Shown piece by piece: positions 33,993 to 42,667 of a stretch of 43,614 nt of DNA. The position numbers and the translations under genes are program-made. Each line of letters opens with the position of its first letter. Positions within the stretch are counted from its first letter, which is position 1. The stretch covers positions 1 through 43,614 of the forward strand of contig JASBYY010000024.1 in the NCBI GenBank assembly GCA_029983675.1. Direction: 5' to 3'. This stretch comes from Bacteroidales bacterium (GTDB lineage: Bacteria; Bacteroidota; Bacteroidia; Bacteroidales; F082). The notes below the pieces were generated by a model that was not told the DNA's origin, made no database searches, and saw only the letters and a list, made by a program, of their open reading frames with translations.

Positions 33993-35192
33993 TCAGTTTG
34001 TCCTACCCGGATAGATCTTCAGGGCTTCTTCGAGGCATTTCAAGGCTTTCTGCAAGTCTGAAATGTTCAAGCAATAGCTCACCCTCACTTCGTCCGTGCC
34101 CTTTCCTTGGGTACGATAAAACCCTGTTGCAGGAGCCAGCATCACCGTTTCACCATTATAATTAAACTCCTCTAACAACCATTTGCAGAAACGGTCGGAG
34201 TGGTCGATAGGCAAACGGGCAACACTGTAAAATGCACCTTTGGGCATTGGGACGAAACATCCCGGAATGGCATTAATGCCATTGATGATGGTATTGCGAC
34301 GGGCCATATATTCTGCAGCAACGGCATCGAAGTATTCTTGCGGCGTGTCAACGGCTGCTTCGCCGAGTATTTGGCCAAACAACGGTGGTGACAAACGTGC
34401 CTGAGCGAGTTTCATGGCTGTGGCATACACCTCTTTATTGCGTGTAATAAAAGCACCCGTGCGCACACCGCAAGCACTGTAGCGTTTCGATACCGAATCG
34501 AGCAGCACCACATTTTGTTCAAGCCCTTCAAGATGCATGACGCTGAAATGCTGTGCACCGTCATAGACAAATTCACGATACACCTCATCGGCAAACAGAA
34601 ACAAGTCATGCTTTTTGGCAATCTCACCCAATTTCTGAATCTCCTCCTTGGAATACAAGTAGCCGGTCGGATTGTTCGGATTGCATACCATGATTGCCTT
34701 GGTCTTGGGCGTGATCATTTGCTCAAAGGCTTCGATGGAAGGCAAAGCAAAACCATCTTCAATACTTGAGACTATGGGTTTTACCGTTACGCCGCAAATG
34801 AGGGCAAACGTATTGTAATTGGCATAGAAAGGTTCGGGGATGATGATTTCATCGCCCGGATCCAAGCAACTGTTGAAGGCAAACATCAAAGCTTCGCTGC
34901 CACCGGTGGTGACAATAATATCATCCGCTGTAATGTCAATGTCCACGCTGTGATAATACTCTACTAACTTGTTGCGGTAGCTGAGGTTACCAGCCGAATG
35001 GGTGTAGGAAATCACAGGAATGTCGGCATTGCGAACGGCATCGCGTGCTCCTTTGGGGGTCTCGACATCGGGCTGACCGATGTTCAACCGATAGACATGG
35101 ATACCGCGTGCCCTTGCTGCATCGGCAAAAGGCACCAGTTTACGGATTGGTGAATAAGGCAGTGTGCTGCCAATGTGTGAAATCGTCGGCAT
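33993..35192 (-). CDS. Class I aminotransferase (aspartate aminotransferase type)
   Basis: I start at ATG 35190-35192 (MPTISHIGSTLPYSPIRKLV); the longer frame adds 13 unrelated residues. About 399 residues of fold-type I PLP enzyme with RLNIGQPDVETPKGARDAV, NPNNPTGYLYSKEEI, DEVYREFVYDG and the PLP lysine in LLDSVSKRYSACGVRTGAFI. Family members move amino groups between aspartate (or related amino acids) and 2-oxoglutarate; exact specificity cannot be read from the sequence. Monocistronic on the minus strand. Confidence 0.85.
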   Translation of the reverse strand: MPTISHIGSTLPYSPIRKLVPFADAARARGIHVYRLNIGQPDVETPKGARDAVRNADIPVISYTHSAGNLSYRNKLVEYYHSVDIDITADDIIVTTGGSEALMFAFNSCLDPGDEIIIPEPFYANYNTFALICGVTVKPIVSSIEDGFALPSIEAFEQMITPKTKAIMVCNPNNPTGYLYSKEEIQKLGEIAKKHDLFLFADEVYREFVYDGAQHFSVMHLEGLEQNVVLLDSVSKRYSACGVRTGAFITRNKEVYATAMKLAQARLSPPLFGQILGEAAVDTPQEYFDAVAAEYMARRNTIINGINAIPGCFVPMPKGAFYSVARLPIDHSDRFCKWLLEEFNYNGETVMLAPATGFYRTQGKGTDEVRVSYCLNISDLQKALKCLEEALKIYPGRTN

Positions 35193-35274
35193 GTTTTTGA
35201 GTTTATAAATAATTATGCTCCGATCGGTCAAATCGAAATTGTTCTGTTTTTTCGTTTTTCGTGCCTATGTACAC

Positions 35275-35727
35275 TTAATTATTGACGGGTGCACCCATGC
35301 TGGATTGCTTTTCGGGAAGTGCCTCGGTAGGTTGGTTGAGCACGGTTCCTTTGATGCGCAGCACAACGGTCGGGTTCTTCTTGGCGTTTGAGGTCACCGT
35401 AACGGTTTTGTTGATCACACCGGGACGGTTGGTTCTGTATGTCACCTTAATTACCTCGGATTCTCCGGGTAAAATAGGCTCTTTGGGCCAAGTGGGAATG
35501 GTGCATCCGCACGAAGACTGTGGTTTTTGAAGAATCAGCGGTTCATTGCCGGTGTTCGTGAAAGCAAACTCGCACTCACCATTGCCGTTGTAGGGCACAT
35601 CGCCATAATCGTGTACGGTTTTCGCAAACTGGATTTCAGGTCCGTTCTGAGTTTCGGCGGCTTCTTGAGCCGTTGCAATGCCCGACATCACCAATACGAT
35701 GCCAAGCAAAAGAATGAGTTTTTTCAT
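35275..35727 (-). CDS. DUF1573 exported protein
   Basis: 150 residues with a signal peptide (MKKLILLLGIVLVMSGIATA) and one Ig-like DUF1573 domain: QFAKTVHDYGDVPYNGNGEC, FTNTGNEPLILQKPQSSCGC, then PGESEVIKVTYRTNRPG. The SSCGC cysteines are typical of the family. It is a periplasmic or surface protein of unknown function and common in Bacteroidota. A -7 box is at 35751-35758. Confidence 0.9.
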   Translation of the reverse strand: MKKLILLLGIVLVMSGIATAQEAAETQNGPEIQFAKTVHDYGDVPYNGNGECEFAFTNTGNEPLILQKPQSSCGCTIPTWPKEPILPGESEVIKVTYRTNRPGVINKTVTVTSNAKKNPTVVLRIKGTVLNQPTEALPEKQSSMGAPVNN

Positions 35728-35750
35728 TGATACTATTTATTTAGTTGGTG

Positions 35751-35758
35751 CAAAAATA
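35751..35758 (-). promoter_or_regulatory. DUF1573 gene -7 box
   Basis: The minus strand reads TATTTTTG (TAnnTTTG), 24 bases before the DUF1573 ATG. Confidence 0.55.
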
Positions 35759-35985
35759 CAAATTATCCTTCCCTTGTATCTGTTTTTCTATTCTTTTTTT
35801 CTTCTTTTTGGAGATCAAAAACCATACCAAAGCACGATCTCCATACCTCAATTCGATAGTAAGTCCTATCGGGATGAAAAATATAAAAAACTGATTGCAA
35901 ATATCTTAAGTATTTTACGCCATACTTTATTGCAATTATTTCAAAAAAAACCGCTTCAAATAGGCGTTGGTATGAAAAGATTTCC

Positions 35986-35993
35986 TAATTTTG
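35986..35993 (+). promoter_or_regulatory. tRNA-Met -7 box
   Basis: TAATTTTG matches TAnnTTTG, with TTGG 16 bases upstream as a possible -33 element; it lies 13 bases before the tRNA 5' end. Confidence 0.6.
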
Positions 35994-36006
35994 CACCTCG
36001 AAAAAT

Positions 36007-36080
36007 GGCGGGGTAGCTCAGTTGGTTAGAGCGTCGGATTCATAACCCGGAGGTCTCGAGTTCAATTCTCGATCCCGCTA
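36007..36080 (+). tRNA. tRNA-Met (CAT)
   Basis: A 74-base cloverleaf: acceptor GGCGGGG with TCCCGCT, D arm GCTC-AGTTGGTTA-GAGC, anticodon loop TTCATAA (CAT), and T arm TCGAG-TTCAATT-CTCGA. CCA is not encoded. The anticodon stem is weak at the loop-closing pair, and G1-U72 is a wobble rather than the unpaired end of an initiator, so an elongator Met tRNA is preferred; tRNA-Ile2 (modified CAT) cannot be excluded. Confidence 0.92.
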
Positions 36081-36096
36081 CAAGCACAAATCCGTG

Positions 36097-36131
36097 AAAG
36101 GCAGCAGGTTATCACACTTGCTGCCTTTATT
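36097..36131 (+). terminator. tRNA-Met terminator
   Basis: AAAGGCAGCA (36097-36106) and TGCTGCCTTT (36119-36128) form a perfect ten-pair stem with a 12-base loop, 16 bases after the tRNA. From here to 36355 no gene is seen. Confidence 0.8.
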
Positions 36132-36355
36132 GTTACTTCGTGAGACAAAAGTCCCCTACTCTGTTTTTTCCCCGATAACAAAACGACGAACCGGAAACTT
36201 TCAACATTTATTTTGACAGGTTTTCAATCCCATTTCTAAAAAAAAACAGAGGCAGCGTGATGTCAGTCAACACCTTGCATTTCAGGTCGCGTTTTCAACA
36301 CCTTTTGTTCATAACTTTTTTCCCTAAAAAACCCACTTTATGCCTCGTGCTTTTG

Positions 36356-36363
36356 TAATTTTG
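36356..36363 (+). promoter_or_regulatory. Promoter -7 box of the riboswitch-nrdDG transcript
   Basis: TAATTTTG matches TAnnTTTG and ends immediately before the riboswitch, so the RNA would begin at its first helix. Confidence 0.55.
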
Positions 36364-36365
36364 CC

Positions 36366-36560
36366 GTGCTTTTGGTGTCCGAAAGGACCTAACAGGGAAT
36401 GCCGTGCAAATCGGCAACAGTGCCCGCTGCTGTAAGCTCTTTTTCAGCGTCCGCCACCATGTCACTGCCTTTGCCTAACAAAGGCGGGAAGACGACAGAC
36501 GTACAGAGCAAGTCAGAAGACCTGCCAAGGCAACCCGCAGAAGGCTTTCGGGAACAAAAG
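36366..36560 (+). ncRNA. Cobalamin riboswitch
   Basis: The core signatures occur in order: GGTGTCCGAAAGGACCTAAC, GGGAATGCCGTGCAAATCGG, CAACAGTGCCCGCTGCTGTAAGC, and the B12 box AAGTCAGAAGACCTGCC at 36510-36526. A hairpin-forming expression region follows (GCAGAAGGCTTTCGGGAAC, then CGAAACGAGGCATTTCG). It binds adenosylcobalamin or a related form and reduces downstream expression. The first real gene downstream is nrdD, 218 bases on. Confidence 0.93.
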
Positions 36561-36777
36561 CCATGACGAAACGAGGCATTTCGCATGACCCAGACGATCG
36601 CTTTCCTTTTTTGAAATGAGTTACTTTACCCAAAACCATGCGTGACGACATACAACACTTCTACAACAAGAACAAACGGATGACGAAATGAAGCCTTGCA
36701 AGCAAGAAGACCTCGTCACCATATTTGAAGACATTATTACCAACTTAATTGATACACATCCAAAAACACCATAAGTC
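36561..36777 (+). other. nrdD leader with short open frames
   Basis: The 217-base leader contains two short ATG frames, MRDDIQHFYNKNKRMTK (36639-36692) and MKPCKQEDLV... (36688-36774), that overlap by a few bases; the second ends three bases before the nrdD ATG. Whether they are translated is unknown; I see no homologue. A T-run at about 36609-36615 could be part of the riboswitch terminator. Confidence 0.35.
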
Positions 36778-38874
36778 ATGATTCTCAACGAAACGCACAT
36801 CATCAAGAGAAACGGCAAACGCGAGATTTTCTCTATCGACAAGATCAAGAACGCCATCCAGAAAGCCTTCCTTTCCGTGGGTAGCTTCGCACCTATGGAA
36901 GTACTTGACAACATCCTGAGCCGCATCAATATCTTTGAAGGCATCAGCGTGGAAGAAATCCAGAACCAAGTGGAAATCGCATTAATGGCCGAACGATACT
37001 ATGCTGTCGCCAAGTCGTATATTATTTACCGTCAGCAACACTACGAAGACCGTGAAGTGCGCGAGAAGCTCGACTTCCTGATCAATTATTGTAATGCGCA
37101 GAACGCCGCTACGGGAAGCAAGTTCGATGCCAATGCAAACGTTGAGAAGAAAAACATCGCGACCCTGATCGGCGAATTGCCGAAATCGAATTTCATTCGC
37201 CTCAACCGCCGTATGCTTTGCGACCGCATCAAAGACATGTACGGGAAAGAACTCGCCGACCAGTATCTTCACCTGCTGAACAAGCACTTCATCTACAAGA
37301 ACGACGAGACGAGCATTGCCAACTATTGCGCCAGCATCACGATGTACCCTTGGCTGCTCGACGGCACAAAGGGCATCGGCGGAAACGCAAGCGCCCCTAC
37401 CAACCTGAAATCGTTTTGCGGCGGCTTCATCAACATGGTGTTTATGGTTTCCAGCATGTTGAGCGGTGCTTGCGCCACTCCAGAATTTCTGATGTATATG
37501 AACTATTTCATCGGCAAGGAATACGGCAAAGATTACTACAAGCGTGCCGACGAGGTGGTCGATCTGTCGCTCAAGCAGCGCACCTTGGATAAAGTCATCA
37601 CCGACAGTTTCCAGCAGATTGTCTATTCCATCAACCAGCCTACGGGAGCACGTAACTTCCAGAGCGTGTTCTGGAACATCTCCTACTACGACAAAAACTA
37701 CTTTGACAGTCTGTTTGGCAACTTCTTCTTCCCCGACGGATCGCAACCCGACTGGCCTTCGCTGAACTGGCTGCAAAAACGTTTCATGAAGTGGTTCAAC
37801 GAAGAACGCACCAAGACGGTGCTCACCTTCCCTGTCGAAACCATGGCGCTGCTGTCGAAAGATGGCGACATTGTGGACAAAGAATATGCCGACTTCACCG
37901 CCGAGATGTATGCCCAAGGCCATTCTTTCTTCACTTATGTGAGCGACAACGCCGACTCATTAAGCAGCTGCTGCCGCTTACGCAATGAAATTCAGGACAA
38001 CGGATTCAGCTATACCTTAGGTGCTGGCGGCGTTTCCACCGGATCGAAAAGCGTGCTGACCATCAACCTGAACCGTTGCATCCAGTACGAAAAGAAAAAC
38101 AAACTGCCTCATCTCAGTTTTTTGGAAGAAGTCGTCGATTTGGTGCACAAGGTGCAACTTGCCTACAACGAAAACCTGCGTTACCTACAGTCGAAAGGCA
38201 TGTTGCCTCTGTTCGACGCCTCATACATCGTCATGAACCGCCAATACCTTACCATTGGGGTGAATGGCATGGTGGAAGCTGCTGAATTCCTTGGTATTAC
38301 CATTAGCGACAATGAAGAATACAACCATTTTGTGGAAAGCGTGCTTAGCCTGATAGAGACCTATAATAAGAAATATCGCCACGACGGCATTCTTTTCAAC
38401 TGCGAAATGATTCCCGCCGAGAATGTCGGTGTCAAACACGCCAAGTGGGATAAGGAAGACGGCTATTTTGTGCCCCGCGACTGCTACAACAGCTATTTCT
38501 TTATCGTTGAGGACGAGTCGTTGACCATCCTCGACAAGTTTAAGCTGCATGGCGAACGCTACGTCAAGCATCTCACGGGCGGCTCCGCATTACACATGAA
38601 CCTGGAAGAGCACTTATCGAAAAAGCAATACAGACAGTTGCTGCGTGTGGCTGCAGTGAAAGGAAGCAATTACTTCACCTTTAATATTCCAAACACAGTG
38701 TGCAATGATTGCGGACATATCGACAAACGCTATTTGAAGGAATGTCCAGAATGCCACAGCCACAACCTCGACTACCTGACCCGTGTCATCGGATACATGA
38801 AACGTATCAGCAATTTCTCTGCTGCACGACAAGAGGAAGCCGGAAGAAGGTACTATACGAAAGTGAAAGCATAA
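36778..38874 (+). CDS. nrdD: Anaerobic (class III) ribonucleoside-triphosphate reductase
   Basis: 698 residues: an N-terminal ATP-cone (HIIKRNGKREIFSIDKIKNA), the ten-stranded barrel with SSCCRLRNEI, and a C-terminal zinc site of two CxxC pairs (CNDC, CPEC) followed by the glycyl-radical region RVIGYMKRISNFSAARQEEA. The enzyme reduces NTPs to dNTPs without oxygen, using a glycyl radical made by NrdG. It follows a cobalamin riboswitch, although the class III enzyme does not use B12. A stem-loop separates it from nrdG, about 57 bases on. Confidence 0.95.
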   Translation: MILNETHIIKRNGKREIFSIDKIKNAIQKAFLSVGSFAPMEVLDNILSRINIFEGISVEEIQNQVEIALMAERYYAVAKSYIIYRQQHYEDREVREKLDFLINYCNAQNAATGSKFDANANVEKKNIATLIGELPKSNFIRLNRRMLCDRIKDMYGKELADQYLHLLNKHFIYKNDETSIANYCASITMYPWLLDGTKGIGGNASAPTNLKSFCGGFINMVFMVSSMLSGACATPEFLMYMNYFIGKEYGKDYYKRADEVVDLSLKQRTLDKVITDSFQQIVYSINQPTGARNFQSVFWNISYYDKNYFDSLFGNFFFPDGSQPDWPSLNWLQKRFMKWFNEERTKTVLTFPVETMALLSKDGDIVDKEYADFTAEMYAQGHSFFTYVSDNADSLSSCCRLRNEIQDNGFSYTLGAGGVSTGSKSVLTINLNRCIQYEKKNKLPHLSFLEEVVDLVHKVQLAYNENLRYLQSKGMLPLFDASYIVMNRQYLTIGVNGMVEAAEFLGITISDNEEYNHFVESVLSLIETYNKKYRHDGILFNCEMIPAENVGVKHAKWDKEDGYFVPRDCYNSYFFIVEDESLTILDKFKLHGERYVKHLTGGSALHMNLEEHLSKKQYRQLLRVAAVKGSNYFTFNIPNTVCNDCGHIDKRYLKECPECHSHNLDYLTRVIGYMKRISNFSAARQEEAGRRYYTKVKA

Positions 38875-38885
38875 CGTAAACAGAT

Positions 38886-38916
38886 GGGAAGGGTTTCTCG
38901 GAAAGCCCTTCCCTTT
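38886..38916 (+). terminator. Hairpin between nrdD and nrdG
   Basis: GGGAAGGGTTTC and GAAAGCCCTTCCC form a GC-rich stem with one bulge and a TCG loop, followed by TTT. It may cut nrdG expression relative to nrdD. It also argues against the in-frame ATG at 38884 as the nrdG start. Confidence 0.6.
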
Positions 38917-38931
38917 CAACGCATAATAGTA

Positions 38932-39393
38932 ATGCTGAAATATTACAATTATGACATTGTATTTCAAGAGGTTCCCGACGAGGTGACACTCGCCGTGAAT
39001 CTTACTAATTGTCCCAACCGTTGCCAAGGCTGTCACAGTCCGCACCTGCGTGAAGACATCGGCACCCTTCTTGACGAAGCAGAAATCGGGAAACTGATTG
39101 CCCAATACGACAAGTGCATCACTTGTTTTTGTTTCATGGGAGGCGACGCCGAAAAAGCGGAAGTAGAACGTTTAGCCCGGTTTATCCGCTACAATTACAA
39201 GCTAAAAACCGCTTGGTATTCGGGCCGGGACGATCTTCCGGATGATGCCATGAGCTTCGATTATGTAAAACTCGGCCCATATATTCCGGAATTTGGCGGG
39301 CTGACGTCGCGACAAACCAACCAACGTTTTTATCGCAACAACAATGGCACGCTTATTGACATCACGGCTGAATATTGGAAAAAACAACTTTAA
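38932..39393 (+). CDS. nrdG: Anaerobic ribonucleotide reductase activating protein
   Basis: I start at ATG 38932 (MLKYYNYDIVFQEVPDEVTL); 38884 lies inside the hairpin. The 153-residue radical-SAM enzyme has the iron-sulfur motif CPNRCQGC (CxxxCxxC) and CFMGGDAE. It uses SAM to put the glycyl radical on NrdD. Location right after nrdD and family length agree. The final domain is short, as in NrdG. Confidence 0.92.
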   Translation: MLKYYNYDIVFQEVPDEVTLAVNLTNCPNRCQGCHSPHLREDIGTLLDEAEIGKLIAQYDKCITCFCFMGGDAEKAEVERLARFIRYNYKLKTAWYSGRDDLPDDAMSFDYVKLGPYIPEFGGLTSRQTNQRFYRNNNGTLIDITAEYWKKQL

Positions 39394-39448
39394 ATCAAGC
39401 AAAACAACACATTAATACACATAACCACTTAGACAAAAAACACACAAA

Positions 39449-40768
39449 ATGAAAAAGCCCTATCGTCCCGTAAGCGCCGAAGAAGCCGTCAGGGTCATCA
39501 AGTCGGGTGACCACGTCCACATCAGTTCAGTCTCTAACGTTCCTCAATGTCTGATTCAGGCGCTATGCGAAAGAGGTCGTCGCGGCGAGTTGCAAAACGT
39601 TTACATCCACCACCTTCATACCGAGGGGGCCGCTCCTTATGTCAATCCTGAGTTTGAGGGCATTTTCCAGCACAACGCTTTTTTTGTTGGCGCCAATGTC
39701 AGAGAAAGTGTTCAGAAAGGCCTTGCTGATTACATCCCCGTTTTCTTGGGTGAGATTTCGCGTTTGTACCGTGAGCGTTACATCAAATGCAACGTTGCCA
39801 TGATTCAGGTGTGTCCTCCCGACAAGTTCGGGTACGTTTCGTTAGGATCTTCTGTCGATGCCACCCTTGCCGCCATCGAATCATCGGAGTTCACCATAGC
39901 CGTTGTCAACAAGCATGTTCCGCACACTTATGGCGATTCACAGATTCCGATCAGTAAAATCGACATTTTTGTCGAGGACGACTGTCCGATAGAGACTGTC
40001 GAGTTCAGCCAGCCTACGCAGGTGGAAAAAACAATTGGAAGATACTGTGCCGAACTCATTGAAGACGGCGCCTGTCTTCAGATGGGCATCGGCTCTATTC
40101 CCAACGCCATTCTGTCGTGTCTGCGCAATCACAAAAACCTCGGCATCCACACCGAGATGTTTTCCGACGGGATTCTTGATTTGGTAAAACGCGGAGTCAT
40201 CAACGGATCAAACAAAGTGCTCGACAAGGGGAAAATCGTTTCCACATTTGTCATGGGATCGCAAAAAATATACAAGTTCATCGACAACAATCCCGAAGTA
40301 CTATTGAAGGATGTCGAATACACCAACGATCCTTTTATCATTGCACAGCAACCCAAGATGACTTCCATCAACTCAGGCATCCAGATTGACTTATCGGGAC
40401 AAGTCTGTGCCGATTCACTCGGTCCTCGCATTTATTCAGGCGTAGGCGGTCAAATTGACTTTGTTTACGGATCTTCAAGGTCGAAAGGCGGCGAAGCCAT
40501 CATCGCCATGGCATCCACCACCAGCAAAGGTATTAATAAGATTGTTCCTTCGCTTGACTTGGGTTCGGGGGCTGTAACCACACGTAATCATATCCACTGG
40601 CTCATCACCGAATACGGAGCCGTCAATCTTTATGGCAGGTCGTTGCAGGAACGAGCGAAACTCATCACCTCGGTGGCTCATCCCAAGTACCAGGAAATGC
40701 TTGACGAAGCGGCTTTCAATCGCTTCGGATCGCATTACCACTACATTTGCAGCCACTCCATCCCTTAA
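39449..40768 (+). CDS. Acetyl-CoA hydrolase/transferase family protein
   Basis: 439 residues of class I CoA-transferase with both halves. The catalytic Glu236 lies in LGIHTEMFSDG; the GVGGQIDFVYGSSRSKGGEA motif and HIHWLITEYGAVNLYGRSLQ follow. Such enzymes (acetate-, butyrate- or 4-hydroxybutyrate-CoA transferases) pass CoA between acids in fermentation. Substrate cannot be fixed from the sequence. It starts 55 bases after nrdG and may share its transcript. Confidence 0.88.
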   Translation: MKKPYRPVSAEEAVRVIKSGDHVHISSVSNVPQCLIQALCERGRRGELQNVYIHHLHTEGAAPYVNPEFEGIFQHNAFFVGANVRESVQKGLADYIPVFLGEISRLYRERYIKCNVAMIQVCPPDKFGYVSLGSSVDATLAAIESSEFTIAVVNKHVPHTYGDSQIPISKIDIFVEDDCPIETVEFSQPTQVEKTIGRYCAELIEDGACLQMGIGSIPNAILSCLRNHKNLGIHTEMFSDGILDLVKRGVINGSNKVLDKGKIVSTFVMGSQKIYKFIDNNPEVLLKDVEYTNDPFIIAQQPKMTSINSGIQIDLSGQVCADSLGPRIYSGVGGQIDFVYGSSRSKGGEAIIAMASTTSKGINKIVPSLDLGSGAVTTRNHIHWLITEYGAVNLYGRSLQERAKLITSVAHPKYQEMLDEAAFNRFGSHYHYICSHSIP

Positions 40769-40893
40769 CACAAATACAAGCATCTTTAGAGAATACATGT
40801 ATTTGAACTACTTCATTTTCACGAGTTTGCCCATTTTCGTGCAACATAATCGGTTGTTTCTCTTTTTTTGCATGTTTGAATGATACATTTTTT

Positions 40894-40901
40894 TATTTTT
40901 G
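40894..40901 (+). promoter_or_regulatory. -7 box for the Na/Pi cotransporter
   Basis: TATTTTTG (TAnnTTTG) lies 19 bases before ATG 40921, with TTTG at 40875-40878 as a possible -33 element. It supports the 40921 start over the in-frame ATG at 40876. Confidence 0.6.
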
Positions 40902-40920
40902 CATCGAAAATTCATTCGAC

Positions 40921-42615
40921 ATGAGCGTTGTTGCCATTATCTCCGCAATTCTAACCCTAATTGCAGGCATAGGTGTTTTTTTGATAGCCTGCCAGATATT
41001 AAGCTCGAATTTAGAGTCAGCCAGTTCCAATAAACTAAAGATCCTGTTTTCCAAGGCTTCACGTAGTCGATGGATAGGGGTTGGCATTGGCACAGTGGGC
41101 ACTGCCGTCATCCAAAGTTCCGGCGCAACAACGGTAATGATCATTGGTTTCGTAAACGCCAGCATCATCACGTTGTCGCAAGCCGCCACAATGATTTACG
41201 GAGCCAATATCGGAACAACCATTACTGCACAAATCGTTGCCCTAGGCATGTTTGGAAAGGATACGCTATCCACTTCCATCATGTTCTCGTCTTTAGCCGG
41301 TGTGGGGGCCTTCGTATCTTTGTTCTCTAAAAAAGACATCTGGAAAAAAGTGGGCGGTATTCTCACCGGATTCGGAATGCTGTTTGTCGGTCTCGACATG
41401 ATGAGCCGCTCTATGTCAGACTTTGCCGCACTTGAAGATGTAAGGCTTTATCTCTCCACCATTCGCAATCCCTTGTTGCTTGTGCTGATTGGTGCAATTC
41501 TGACGGCTATTATCCAAAGCTCTTCTGTCATGACTTCCATTGCAATCGCCATGGTGGTGACCAAGCTCATTCGGATCGACCAAGGTATTTTTCTCACAAT
41601 GGGTTCAAACATCGGTTCATGCGCCGTTGCCATCATTGCCGGTATGACCAGTGGAAAAAACGCCAAACGCACCGCTTTGATTCACCTGATTTTCAATGTC
41701 AGTGGCGTTGTGTTTTTCCTGATTTGCGAATTGATATTGGAGCTTGTCACTAATAACCACATCACCTATGGTTCATTATTGCAAAAAATGTTCCCTGGTG
41801 CCCCTCAGACGCAGTTGGCCATGTTCCACACCTTTTTCAACGTCACCACCGTATTTCTCATTTTGCCTTTGACCAATGCGCTTGTGAGATTGGTTTCGCA
41901 CCTCATCCCAGACAGCGAAGACGATGTCGTTATGGAAGGACCGCATACTTTCTATATCGACGACAACATGCTTAAATACCCTCCTGTTGCCGTACAGCAG
42001 ACCAAATCCGAAATACTCAACATGGCATCCATTGCGATTTCCAATTTCAATTGCTCTATCGACACCATTTGCACCATGGATTTCAGTCAGAAAGAAGCTT
42101 TCGACAAAAACGAAACCGTATTGAATTTCCTGAACCGTGCTTTGGTCGATTTTTGTGTGAAAATATCGGAAACAAGCCAGCTGAGCGAGAAAGACCGGGT
42201 TTACATCACCACCACGTTCCGCTCCATTCGGGATATTGAACGTATCGGCGACTATGCCGAAAACATCGTTGAGTACGCAGAAAGCCTTCGCAACAGCAAC
42301 GACCGTTTTTCACCCGAAGCCTTGAAAGAAATTGAACAGCTCCGTTGTCTCATCAACCTGCTATACGACAAGATCATCATCGCTTACCGCGACGAAGATT
42401 ACAAATCCTATCAGGAGGCAGATGTTATTGAACAACAGGTTGACGATTTCACCAAGCTCATGGAGGAAATGCATATCAAACGCTTGGAAGCCGGCATCTG
42501 CACAGCCAACATCGGTGCCGAATACCTCTCGCTTTCATCGAATGCCGAACGTATTGCCGACCATTTGATTAATGTGGGCAAAACCATTATGACACTGGAA
42601 AAGGTAAAGAGCTGA
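40921..42615 (+). CDS. Na/Pi cotransporter family protein with PhoU-like domain
   Basis: The 564-residue protein has two NptA-type membrane repeats, each with the QSS motif (GTAVIQSSGATTVMIIGFVN and LTAIIQSSSVMTSIAIAMVV), in residues about 5-310, and a cytosolic PhoU-like helical domain (about 350-560: RDIERIGDYAENIVEY and SNAERIADHLINVGKTI). It couples sodium to phosphate transport in the inner membrane. Start at 40921 is set by the -7 box. The gene is convergent with the kinase that follows. Confidence 0.9.
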   Translation: MSVVAIISAILTLIAGIGVFLIACQILSSNLESASSNKLKILFSKASRSRWIGVGIGTVGTAVIQSSGATTVMIIGFVNASIITLSQAATMIYGANIGTTITAQIVALGMFGKDTLSTSIMFSSLAGVGAFVSLFSKKDIWKKVGGILTGFGMLFVGLDMMSRSMSDFAALEDVRLYLSTIRNPLLLVLIGAILTAIIQSSSVMTSIAIAMVVTKLIRIDQGIFLTMGSNIGSCAVAIIAGMTSGKNAKRTALIHLIFNVSGVVFFLICELILELVTNNHITYGSLLQKMFPGAPQTQLAMFHTFFNVTTVFLILPLTNALVRLVSHLIPDSEDDVVMEGPHTFYIDDNMLKYPPVAVQQTKSEILNMASIAISNFNCSIDTICTMDFSQKEAFDKNETVLNFLNRALVDFCVKISETSQLSEKDRVYITTTFRSIRDIERIGDYAENIVEYAESLRNSNDRFSPEALKEIEQLRCLINLLYDKIIIAYRDEDYKSYQEADVIEQQVDDFTKLMEEMHIKRLEAGICTANIGAEYLSLSSNAERIADHLINVGKTIMTLEKVKS

Positions 42616-42667
42616 TTTTGACGTTGACGACGACGTGTCTCCCGCTCCTATTTCCTTGAAGCAACAT

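Noticed and set aside
36982..37923. 313-codon minus-strand frame inside nrdD
   Set aside because: Antisense shadow of a well-conserved gene.
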